From Gammaproteobacteria bacterium (GTDB lineage: Bacteria > Pseudomonadota > Gammaproteobacteria > S012-40), in the NCBI GenBank assembly GCA_015491615.1, contig WFVN01000232.1:1-10561 (forward strand): a stretch of DNA of 10,561 bases, read 5' to 3'. Shown here one piece after another: positions 1 through 6,633 of the stretch. A program made the position numbers and the translations under genes. Each line of letters opens with the position of its first letter. The stretch's first letter is position 1. The notes under the pieces are model-generated. The model saw only the letters and a program-made list of their open reading frames with translations. It was not told the DNA's origin and searched no databases.

Positions 1-152
1 CCGTGCGCCGGCACCACTTTCGCCTCCAGGCCGCGGCGGGTGCCCATCCAGCTCACCTCCACGCCCTCGTCGCGAAGGCGCTCGGCCACCGCCAGGGCGG
101 GGAAGACGTGGCCGCCGGTGCCGCCGGCCATGACCACCATGCGCAGGCTCAT
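1..152 (-). CDS. murG: MurG, lipid II-forming GlcNAc transferase (5' part only)
   Basis: MurG transfers GlcNAc from UDP-GlcNAc to lipid I, giving lipid II on the cytoplasmic face of the inner membrane. Only the first 50 codons are present; the gene continues past the left edge. The visible N-terminus has the family's glycine-rich loop GGTGGH at residues 10-15, followed by VFPALAVAERL, very like the enterobacterial MurG start. The ATG at 152 overlaps the ftsW stop as ATGA. It is preceded by GGAGGGG at 159-165 with a 6-nt spacer, so this start is well supported. A second in-frame ATG at 140 would remove only four residues and lacks this spacing. The position after ftsW is the standard dcw order. 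Function is certain at family level; nothing can be said about the C-terminal UDP-GlcNAc-binding domain. Confidence 0.95.
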   Translation of the reverse strand, partial: MSLRMVVMAGGTGGHVFPALAVAERLRDEGVEVSWMGTRRGLEAKVVPAH

Positions 153-1357
153 GGTCCGCCCCTCCGTTCCTGGCCGGCGAAGCGGTAGGGATAGCGCAGC
201 TCCAGGTCCACCCGCAGGATGAGGGCGACGGCGGCGCAACTGGCCACCAGGGAGCTGCCGCCATAGCTGATGAAGGGCAGGGTGATGCCCTTGGTGGGCA
301 GCAGTCCCAAGTTCACGCCCATGTTGACGAAGGCCTGCAAGGCCAGGAGCGTGCCCAACCCGCACACCAGCAGGGCAGCGAAGGGACGTCCGGCCGCCTC
401 GGCGCGGTGGGCGACGATCAGGCTGCGCCAGGCGATCACCGTGAACAGGGTCAGCACCAACAGCACCCCGACCAGGCCCAGTTCTTCGCCGATCACCGCG
501 AGGACGAAATCGGTGTGCGCCTCGGGCAGATAGAACAGCTTCTGCACGCTGCTGCCGAGGCCCGTTCCCCACCATTCCCCGCGCCCCAGGGCGATGAGGG
601 CCTGGGTGAGCTGGAAGCCCTCGTCGAAGGGGTCGGCCCAGGGATCGACGAAGGAAGTGAGACGCGCCAAGCGGTAGGGGGAGAGCACCGCCATGGCGGC
701 CAACGCCCCCATGCCGACGATACCTATGACCAGGAAGCGACCCAGGGGGGCACCGCCCAGAAAGAGGATCACCAGAGCACAGACAGTAACGAGGACGGTG
801 GAGCCGAAATCCGGTTGCGCGAGCAACAGCACGCTATGGAGGGCGGTAACCCCCAAGGGCACCAGCAGTCCGCCCCAGCGCTCCTCCAGGCGCTCGCGCC
901 GGCGCACCGCGTAGTCGGCGAGATAAAGGATCAGGGCCAGCTTGGCCACCTCCGCTGGTTGGAAGTTGAACAGCCCCAGGGACAACCAGCGAGTGCTGCC
1001 GTTCACCTCGTGGCCGATGCCCGGCACCAGCACCAAGGCCAACAACAAGATGCCGCCCACCATGGCCCAGGGGGCGAGGCGCTGGACCTGGTCGATGGGA
1101 GTGCGTAGGACCACAGCGGCGAGCGCCAATCCCAGGATCAGGTAGGCCCCTTGGCGCCAGAAATAGTGGAGGGGGTCGCCGAACTGGCGGTCGGCCAGCC
1201 CCACCGAGGCGGAGGCCACCATCACCAGGCCGAGGGCGGCGAGGGCCAAGGCGGCGAGGGCCAGGGGACCGTCCACCAGCGGTACCGGCTGCCCCTGGCG
1301 GCGGTCCACCACCCCCCGGGCACGTCGCTCGCGACCGTTCATGCTCAGCTCCGCCAT
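149..1357 (-). CDS. ftsW: FtsW, septal SEDS peptidoglycan glycosyltransferase
   Basis: FtsW polymerises lipid II into glycan strands at the septum, working with the transpeptidase FtsI. The 402-residue product is a polytopic membrane protein of usual family length, with about ten hydrophobic segments after a basic cytoplasmic N-terminus of about 30 residues. Family signatures visible are GSTRWLSLG (120-128), FQPAEVAKL (132-140), AQPDFGS (180-186), the HTDF segment at 281-284 whose Asp283 corresponds to the SEDS catalytic aspartate, GEELG (290-294) and PFISYGGSS (361-369). Two starts are plausible. ATG at 1357 overlaps murD by 13 nt and has GAGG 7 nt upstream. ATG at 1342 lies 2 nt past the murD stop and has GGAG 6 nt upstream; it would shorten the protein by five residues. 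The stop overlaps the murG start (ATGA). I am sure of identity, less of the exact start. Confidence 0.97.
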   Translation of the reverse strand: MAELSMNGRERRARGVVDRRQGQPVPLVDGPLALAALALAALGLVMVASASVGLADRQFGDPLHYFWRQGAYLILGLALAAVVLRTPIDQVQRLAPWAMVGGILLLALVLVPGIGHEVNGSTRWLSLGLFNFQPAEVAKLALILYLADYAVRRRERLEERWGGLLVPLGVTALHSVLLLAQPDFGSTVLVTVCALVILFLGGAPLGRFLVIGIVGMGALAAMAVLSPYRLARLTSFVDPWADPFDEGFQLTQALIALGRGEWWGTGLGSSVQKLFYLPEAHTDFVLAVIGEELGLVGVLLVLTLFTVIAWRSLIVAHRAEAAGRPFAALLVCGLGTLLALQAFVNMGVNLGLLPTKGITLPFISYGGSSLVASCAAVALILRVDLELRYPYRFAGQERRGGP

Positions 1358-2718
1358 GTGCCCACCTCACGCATGAAGTCCTCGCCGCGGACGGTGTAGT
1401 CCGAGTACATGTCCCAACTGGCGCAGGCGGGGGACAGCAGCACCGCATCCCCCGGTTCGGCCAGACGCCCGGCGCGGCGCACTGCCTGGCGCATGTCGCG
1501 CACCCGCTGCACCGGCGCCGCCCCGGCGAGGGCCGACTCCAGGCGCGGTGCGGCGCGCCCCAGGAGCAACACCGCCCGGCAGTGACGCGCCACGGGTTCA
1601 CGTAGGAGAGAGAAATCGGCACCCTTCCCCTCGCCGCCGGCGATGAGGACGATGCGCCCGGGGCGGGTGGGGGCGATACCCTCCAGGGCGGCCACCGTGG
1701 CACCCACATTGGTGGCCTTGGAATCGTTGATCCACAGGACCCCGTCCCTCTCCGCCACTCGCTGGGTACGGTGGGGCAGGCCGGGGAAGATGCGCAGGGT
1801 CTCCACCATGGCCTCCATGTCCAACCCCACCGCCGTGCCCAGGGCCAAGGCAGCGAGGGCGTTGGCGGCGTTGTGGCGCCCGGCCAGGGCCAACTCGTCC
1901 TCGCGCAGGAGGCGGCGCCGGCCGTGCATCAGCCACACCCCGTCCCCGTGCGCGGCGAGGCCGAAATCACGAGTGGCCGGGGGGGAAGCGAGGCCGAAAC
2001 TCACTTGCGCGTCCTCGGCGCGGGCCAAGCCGGCGGCCAAGGGATCGTCGCGGTTCACCACCTGCACCTGGGCGTGGGCGTAGATGCGTCCCTTGGCGGC
2101 GGCATAGGCATCCAGGTCCCGGTGGCGGTCCAGGTGATCCGGAGAGACGTTGAGGACCACCGCCGCCTGAGGGGCGAGGGACTCGGTGCTCTCCAACTGG
2201 AAGCTGGACAGTTCGAGCACGTACAACTGGGGCTTGGGCCGCTCCAGCAACTCCAAGACTGGGATGCCGATATTGCCCCCCACCGCCACGTCCACGTGCG
2301 CGCGGCGGGCCATTTCCCCCACCAGGGCGGTGACGGTGCTCTTGCCGTTGGAGCCAGTGATGGCCACCACCGGGGCACGCGCCTCGCGGGCGAACAGCTC
2401 CACGTCCCCCAGCACCGGGACGCCGGCGGCGCGCGCGCTAGCCACCGCCGGCTCGGCGGGATCCACCCCGGGGCTGATGACGATGCGATCGGCGCGCCGA
2501 AACAGGTCGCCCTCGAATGGCCCCAGGAAGACCGCCACGTCGGGCAGCTCCTCGCGCAGGGCGGCGAGCATGGGCGGTGCCTCGCGGCTATCCACCACCG
2601 CCACCGACTCGCCCCGGCGGCTCAGATAGCGGGCCACGGACAGGCCGGTGCGCCCCAGACCGACAACGAGGTTGCGACGGGGCCGGGTACGGGGCTGGAG
2701 GTTGCCGTTCACCTGCAT
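1345..2718 (-). CDS. murD: MurD, UDP-MurNAc-L-alanine:D-glutamate ligase
   Basis: MurD is the cytoplasmic ATP-dependent ligase that adds D-glutamate to UDP-MurNAc-L-Ala, the second amino acid of the stem peptide. The 457-residue product has the three-domain Mur ligase layout. An N-terminal Rossmann-like UDP-binding part contains VVGLGRTGLS (18-27). The central ATPase domain has the P-loop GSNGKST (122-128), LELSSFQLES (168-177) and Lys209 in AYAAAKGRIY, the likely carbamylated lysine. The C-terminal domain carries NDSKATN (331-337) and SPACASWDMY (429-438), the latter a MurD hallmark. Length is slightly above the enterobacterial enzyme because of a basic N-terminal extension of about ten residues. 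The ATG lies 10 nt after the mraY stop behind a G-rich stretch (AGGGGG, spacer 6) that is a passable ribosome site. The 3' end overlaps or abuts ftsW. The P-loop region is almost identical in DNA to that of murF. Confidence 0.97.
   Translation of the reverse strand: MQVNGNLQPRTRPRRNLVVGLGRTGLSVARYLSRRGESVAVVDSREAPPMLAALREELPDVAVFLGPFEGDLFRRADRIVISPGVDPAEPAVASARAAGVPVLGDVELFAREARAPVVAITGSNGKSTVTALVGEMARRAHVDVAVGGNIGIPVLELLERPKPQLYVLELSSFQLESTESLAPQAAVVLNVSPDHLDRHRDLDAYAAAKGRIYAHAQVQVVNRDDPLAAGLARAEDAQVSFGLASPPATRDFGLAAHGDGVWLMHGRRRLLREDELALAGRHNAANALAALALGTAVGLDMEAMVETLRIFPGLPHRTQRVAERDGVLWINDSKATNVGATVAALEGIAPTRPGRIVLIAGGEGKGADFSLLREPVARHCRAVLLLGRAAPRLESALAGAAPVQRVRDMRQAVRRAGRLAEPGDAVLLSPACASWDMYSDYTVRGEDFMREVGTWRS
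2331..2374 (-). repeat. Direct repeat copy 1 (murD P-loop DNA)
   Basis: These 44 bases match 4831-4874 in murF at 41 of 44 positions in the same orientation, exactly 2500 bp apart; the last 35 bases differ once. They encode the P-loop segment VAITGSNGKST. The protein motif is ancestral to all Mur ligases; the strength of DNA identity is what stands out. Confidence 0.8.
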
Positions 2719-2728
2719 CGCCCACCCC

Positions 2729-3814
2729 CTAGCGGATCTTCAGGCTGGAGAGGCCGATAAGCACCAGGATCACGGTGACGATCCAGAAGCGCACGATGAT
2801 GCGCGGCTCGGGCCAGCCCTTCAGTTCGAAGTGGTGATGGAGCGGCGCCATGCGGAAGATGCGTCGGCCGGTGAGCTTGTAGGAAGCCACCTGGAGGATC
2901 ACCGAGACGGTCTCCATGACGAACACCCCACCCATGATGAACAGCACCAGTTCCTGGCGCACGATCACCGCCACCACCCCCAGGGCGGCGCCCAGGGCCA
3001 GGGCCCCCACGTCGCCCATGAAGACCTGCGCCGGATAGGCGTTGAACCACAGAAAACCCAGGCCGGCGCCGACGATGGCACCGCAGAAGATGGCCACTTC
3101 CCCGGCGCCGGGGATGTAGGGAATGCCCAGATACTCGGCGAAGCGGGCGTGGCCGGAGACGTAGGCGAAGATGCCCAGGGCGCCGGCCACCATCACCGTG
3201 GGGAGGATGGCCAGCCCGTCCAACCCGTCGGTGAGGTTGACCGCGTTGCTGGAACCGACGACGACCAGGTAGGCGAGGAGGATGAACCAGGGCCCCAGGT
3301 CGATGATCACGTCCTTGACGAAGGGGATGATGAGCTGCGTCTCCGCCGGCGTCTGGGCGCTGGCGTAGAGGTAGGCGCCGGCGGTCAACCCCCCCAGCGT
3401 CTGCCAGAAGTACTTGGCGCGCGCCGACAGGCCCTTGGGGTCGTTCTTGACCAGTTTCTTGTAATCGTCCACGAAGCCGATGGCGCCGAACAGGATGGTG
3501 ACCGCCAGCACCACCCACACGAAACGGTTGTATAGGTCCGCCCACAGGAGGGTGGCTATGCCCAGGGCGACGAGGATGAGGGCCCCGCCCATGGTGGGCG
3601 TGCCGGCCTTCGCCAGATGCGTCTCGGGCCCGTCGCTGCGGATGGGCTGGCCCTGTTTCTGGTAGCGGTTGAGGGCGGCGATCATGCGCGGGCCGATGAC
3701 GAAGGCGATCACCAGGGCGGTGAGCACCCCGAGGATGGTGCGCAAGGTGATGTACTGAAAGACGTGGAAGCCGCTGTCGAAGCGCGTCAGGTATTCGCTC
3801 AGCCATAGCAGCAT
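2729..3814 (-). CDS. mraY: MraY, phospho-MurNAc-pentapeptide translocase (lipid I synthase)
   Basis: MraY moves phospho-MurNAc-pentapeptide from UDP onto undecaprenyl phosphate, forming lipid I in the inner membrane. The 361-residue product matches family length and shows about ten hydrophobic segments. Conserved parts are AKAGTPTMGG (69-78), the aspartates of DDYKK (116-120), NLTDGLDGL (193-201), PAQVFMGDVG (261-270) containing the active-site aspartate Asp268, and the cytoplasmic histidine loop APLHHHFE (323-330) followed by LKGWPEPR. A small departure is GALALGA after the GDV motif, where many proteobacterial MraY proteins have GSLALGG. The ATG at 3814 is 3 nt past the murF stop and is preceded by GGAGG 8 nt upstream, inside the end of murF, which supports translational coupling. 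The alternative frame open across the same region (2709-3821) encodes arginine- and histidine-rich nonsense and is not real. Confidence 0.98.
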   Translation of the reverse strand: MLLWLSEYLTRFDSGFHVFQYITLRTILGVLTALVIAFVIGPRMIAALNRYQKQGQPIRSDGPETHLAKAGTPTMGGALILVALGIATLLWADLYNRFVWVVLAVTILFGAIGFVDDYKKLVKNDPKGLSARAKYFWQTLGGLTAGAYLYASAQTPAETQLIIPFVKDVIIDLGPWFILLAYLVVVGSSNAVNLTDGLDGLAILPTVMVAGALGIFAYVSGHARFAEYLGIPYIPGAGEVAIFCGAIVGAGLGFLWFNAYPAQVFMGDVGALALGAALGVVAVIVRQELVLFIMGGVFVMETVSVILQVASYKLTGRRIFRMAPLHHHFELKGWPEPRIIVRFWIVTVILVLIGLSSLKIR

Positions 3815-3817
3815 CCC

Positions 3818-5176
3818 TCACTCCTCCCCCGCCCGCGGGGCGAGGGCCTGGACCACCCGCTCCATGCCGGCGCTGCGCGACCCCTTCACCAGTACCGTGT
3901 CGTTTTCGTTCAGATCCATCTGCAAGGTCTCCAGCAAGGCCTCCATGCTGTCGAAACGGCGCCCGCCCGGACCGAAGGCCGGTACCGCCGGGGCCGCATC
4001 CTCCCCGAGAGCGAACAGGCGCTCGATGCCACGCGCGCGCGCGGCACGACCTACTTCGGCGTGCAGGGTCTCGGCATCCGCCCCCAGCTCCGCCATCGCC
4101 CCCAGAACCAGGGTGCGGCGACCGGGGCAGGCGGCGAGCACGTCCAGGGCCGCGGCCACCGAGGCGGGATTGGCGTTGTAGCTGTCGTCGATGAGGCGCG
4201 CCCCGCCGCGGGCGGGGAGGGCGCGCAAGCGCCCGGCCACCGGTGTCATGGCAGCGAGGGCCGAGGCAGCAACATGAGGATCCACCCCCAGGGCCAGCCC
4301 CACGGCCACCGCCGCGGCGGCGTTGCGCACGTTGTGGCGCCCGGGCAGGGGCAACTCCACCTCGGCCTCCCCCTGCGAAGTGAGAAGACGGAAGCGACTA
4401 CCCTCCGGGGTGGAATCCACGTCCACCGCCCGCACCGCCGCATCGTGGTCGATGGCGAAGTCGAGGATGTGGGCGGGTGCGGCCAGATCACGCCATAGCC
4501 CAGCGTACGAGTCGTCGCGATTGATCACCGCCGTCTGCCCCGCCTCCAGGGCCTCGAACAACTCGCCTTTGGCCCGCGCCACCCCGGCCACCGAACCGAA
4601 ACCCTCCAGGTGGGCGGGACCGGCGTTGGTGATCAGCCCCACGTCGGGACGGGCGATGGCGGTCAAGTAGGCGATCTCGCCGGCGTGGTTGGCCCCCATT
4701 TCCACCACCGCCGCCCGATGGGTTTCGGTGAGACGCAGAAGGGTGAGGGGCAGGCCCAGGTCGTTGTTGAGGTTACCCTCGGTGGCCAACACCAGCCCCA
4801 GCTCGGCGAGGACGCGGGCGGTCATCTCCTTGACCGTGGTCTTGCCGTTGGAGCCGGTGATGGCCACCACCGGGCCGGGGAAACGGACGCGCCAAGCCTG
4901 AGCCAGGCGGCCCAGGGCGGCGCGCGTGTCGTCCACCCGCAGCAGAGGCAGGGGGGCGCCGGGCACCGGGCGCGAGACGAGGGCGGCACTAGCGCCGGCG
5001 GCATGGGCCTGGTCGAGGAAATCGTGGCCGTCGAAGCGGGGGCCGGGGATGGCCACGAACAGTTCCCCGGGCCGGAGGCGACGGCCATCGATGGCCACGC
5101 CGGTCAGGGGGCGGTCTTCGCCGGGGGCGGGGAGCCCCAGGGCGGCGGCGACGAAGCCGAGGGTGAGACCGTTCAT
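3818..5176 (-). CDS. murF: MurF, UDP-MurNAc-tripeptide:D-Ala-D-Ala ligase
   Basis: MurF completes the cytoplasmic stem peptide by joining D-Ala-D-Ala to UDP-MurNAc-tripeptide with ATP. The 452-residue product has family length and order. The N-terminal UDP-substrate domain contains GVAIDGRRLRPGELFVAIPG (26-45), where the usual DSR or DTR triad reads DGR. The central ATPase domain has the P-loop GSNGKTT (108-114), GNLNNDLGLPL (134-144), EMGANHAGEI (159-168), NAGPAHLEGFGS (184-195) and Lys203 as likely carbamylated residue. The C-terminal domain has DDSYNANP (330-337) and KGSRSAGME (431-439). These last two motifs separate MurF from its sister ligases. The ATG overlaps the murE stop as ATGA, with only a weak G-rich ribosome site upstream, so reinitiation after murE is likely. 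A (CG)6 run at 4032-4043 lies inside the gene. Identity is certain. Confidence 0.97.
   Translation of the reverse strand: MNGLTLGFVAAALGLPAPGEDRPLTGVAIDGRRLRPGELFVAIPGPRFDGHDFLDQAHAAGASAALVSRPVPGAPLPLLRVDDTRAALGRLAQAWRVRFPGPVVAITGSNGKTTVKEMTARVLAELGLVLATEGNLNNDLGLPLTLLRLTETHRAAVVEMGANHAGEIAYLTAIARPDVGLITNAGPAHLEGFGSVAGVARAKGELFEALEAGQTAVINRDDSYAGLWRDLAAPAHILDFAIDHDAAVRAVDVDSTPEGSRFRLLTSQGEAEVELPLPGRHNVRNAAAAVAVGLALGVDPHVAASALAAMTPVAGRLRALPARGGARLIDDSYNANPASVAAALDVLAACPGRRTLVLGAMAELGADAETLHAEVGRAARARGIERLFALGEDAAPAVPAFGPGGRRFDSMEALLETLQMDLNENDTVLVKGSRSAGMERVVQALAPRAGEE
4831..4874 (-). repeat. Direct repeat copy 2 (murF P-loop DNA)
   Basis: Partner of the murD repeat, encoding VAITGSNGKTT. The equivalent stretch in murE (about 6282-6315) is related but clearly more diverged (GVTGTNGKTS), so the near-identity is specific to murD and murF. 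Confidence 0.8.
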
Positions 5177-6618
5177 GGCGCCACCCCCAGGAGACGGGCG
5201 ACCGTCTCCCGGTCGCTGTGGGGCCGGCGCGTGCCGGCGATCTCCTGGTAGTCCTCATGCCCCTTGCCGGCCACCAGGACGGCGTCCTCCGGGTCGGCCT
5301 GAGCGAGGGCGTGGGCGATGGCCTCGGCGCGGTCGTGGACGACGGCAGCCGGCACGGCGCCGGAGAGGCCCGCGCGCAGGTCGGCGACGATGGCCTCGGG
5401 GGCCTCGCCGCGGGGGTTGTCGTCGGTGAGGACGAGGGCGTCGGCGCGCGCCTCGGCGGCGCGGGCCATGAGGGGACGCTTGCCCCGGTCGCGCTCGCCG
5501 CCGGCGCCGAACACGCACCACAGGCGCCCGCGCACGTGCGCGCGCAGGCTGTCGAGGGCGGCGGCGAGGGCGTCCGGGGTGTGGGCGTAGTCCACCACCA
5601 CCAGGGGGCGGCCGGGGGCGCGATAGGGCTCCATGCGCCCCGGCGGGGCCTGGACCCGGGACAGGCGCCGGGCGATCTCGTCCAGCTCGTGGCCGAGGGC
5701 GAGGAGGGCGGTGGCGGCGGCGAGGAGGTTGTGCGCCTGGAAACGACCCAGCAGGCCGGTGGCGATGGAGGCGCGACGACCACCGTGGACGAGGTCGAAG
5801 GCGAGCCCGCCGGCGTCACACCGCAACCCTTCGGCGCCCACCTCCCGCGCCCCCATCGGCGTGCCCAGGCGGTAGCCCCAGCGGGGGGCGTCGGTGGCCA
5901 AGCCGGCGGCGAAGGGGTCGTCGAGGTTGAGCACCGCCGCCCCCAGGCCGGGGGTGCGGAACAGGCGCGCCTTGGCGGCGCCGTAGGCGGCCAGGTCGCC
6001 ATGGTAGTCCAGGTGGTCGCGCCCCAGTTGGGTGAACACCGCGGCTGCGAAGCGCACCCCGTCCACCCGCCCCTGGTCGAGAGCGTGGGAGGAGACCTCC
6101 ATCACCGCCGCCACCGCCCCGGCGTCGCGCGCCTGGGCCAGACGCCGGTGCACGCCGAAGACGTCCGGGGTGGTATGGCGGGTGGATTCCAGATCTCCCC
6201 ACAGGCCTTGGCCGAGGGTCCCCAGGTGGCCCACCGGACCGTCCGCCGCCAGGGCCTGGGCGAGGAAGGCGGCCACCGAGGTCTTGCCGTTGGTGCCGGT
6301 GACGCCGATCACCGGCAGGGCCTCGGCGGGGTGCCCGTAGAGACGCGCGGCGAGTTCCCCGAGGCGTCCGCGCAGCCCCGGTACGGGGACCACCGGCACC
6401 GACGCCACGGGTGCCTCGCCGTCTTCGGTGAGGACCGCCACCGCGCCGGCGGCGAGGGCCTCGTCCAGGTGCGCCAGGCCATGGCTGTGGCGGCCAGGGA
6501 GGGCGACGAAGGCGTCCCCCGGGCGCAGCTCGCGGCTGTCCAGGGCGAGGCCGGCCACTTCCCGGTCGGCGTCCGCCGGGACGCTCTGCCAAGGGGTCAA
6601 CAGCTCGCTCAAGCGCAT
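5173..6618 (-). CDS. murE: MurE, UDP-MurNAc-dipeptide:meso-diaminopimelate ligase
   Basis: MurE adds the third stem-peptide residue to UDP-MurNAc-L-Ala-D-Glu in the cytoplasm. Using the ATG at 6618 the product has 481 residues. Motifs in order are LALDSRELRPGDAFVALPG (24-42), P-loop GTNGKTS (108-114), HTTPD (148-152), RDHLDYHGD (200-208), Lys216 as likely carbamylated lysine, VDYAHTPDAL (342-351), DNPR (400-403) and GKGHEDYQ (451-458). DNPR is the signature of enzymes that accept meso-diaminopimelate rather than lysine, as expected in a Gram-negative. The residues before RDHLDYH read FTQLG, where FTNLS or FTNLT is usual. The start at 6618 is chosen for its ideal GGAGG 5 nt upstream and because its first residues align with the usual MurE start. 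ATG at 6633, overlapping the ftsI stop, would add five residues. The reading frame stays open far upstream through ftsI but that part is not coding. Confidence 0.96.
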   Translation of the reverse strand: MRLSELLTPWQSVPADADREVAGLALDSRELRPGDAFVALPGRHSHGLAHLDEALAAGAVAVLTEDGEAPVASVPVVPVPGLRGRLGELAARLYGHPAEALPVIGVTGTNGKTSVAAFLAQALAADGPVGHLGTLGQGLWGDLESTRHTTPDVFGVHRRLAQARDAGAVAAVMEVSSHALDQGRVDGVRFAAAVFTQLGRDHLDYHGDLAAYGAAKARLFRTPGLGAAVLNLDDPFAAGLATDAPRWGYRLGTPMGAREVGAEGLRCDAGGLAFDLVHGGRRASIATGLLGRFQAHNLLAAATALLALGHELDEIARRLSRVQAPPGRMEPYRAPGRPLVVVDYAHTPDALAAALDSLRAHVRGRLWCVFGAGGERDRGKRPLMARAAEARADALVLTDDNPRGEAPEAIVADLRAGLSGAVPAAVVHDRAEAIAHALAQADPEDAVLVAGKGHEDYQEIAGTRRPHSDRETVARLLGVAP

Positions 6619-6633
6619 CGCCGCCTCCCTCAT
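6619..6633 (-). promoter_or_regulatory. murE ribosome binding site and two candidate start codons
   Basis: Just after the ftsI stop, the minus strand reads ATGAGGGAGGCGGCG and then the ATG at 6618. The GGAGG at 6624-6628 sits 5 nt before ATG 6618, a textbook Shine-Dalgarno arrangement. The first ATG (6633) overlaps the ftsI TGA and has its own GAGG 7 nt upstream within ftsI. Both starts could be used; I favour 6618. This is seen in the sequence, but start choice is inference. Confidence 0.6.

Noticed and set aside
4032..4043. (CG)6 dinucleotide run in murF, a possible Z-DNA or slippage site
   Set aside because: It encodes Arg-Ala residues in frame and is short for a GC-rich genome; nothing else supports a function.
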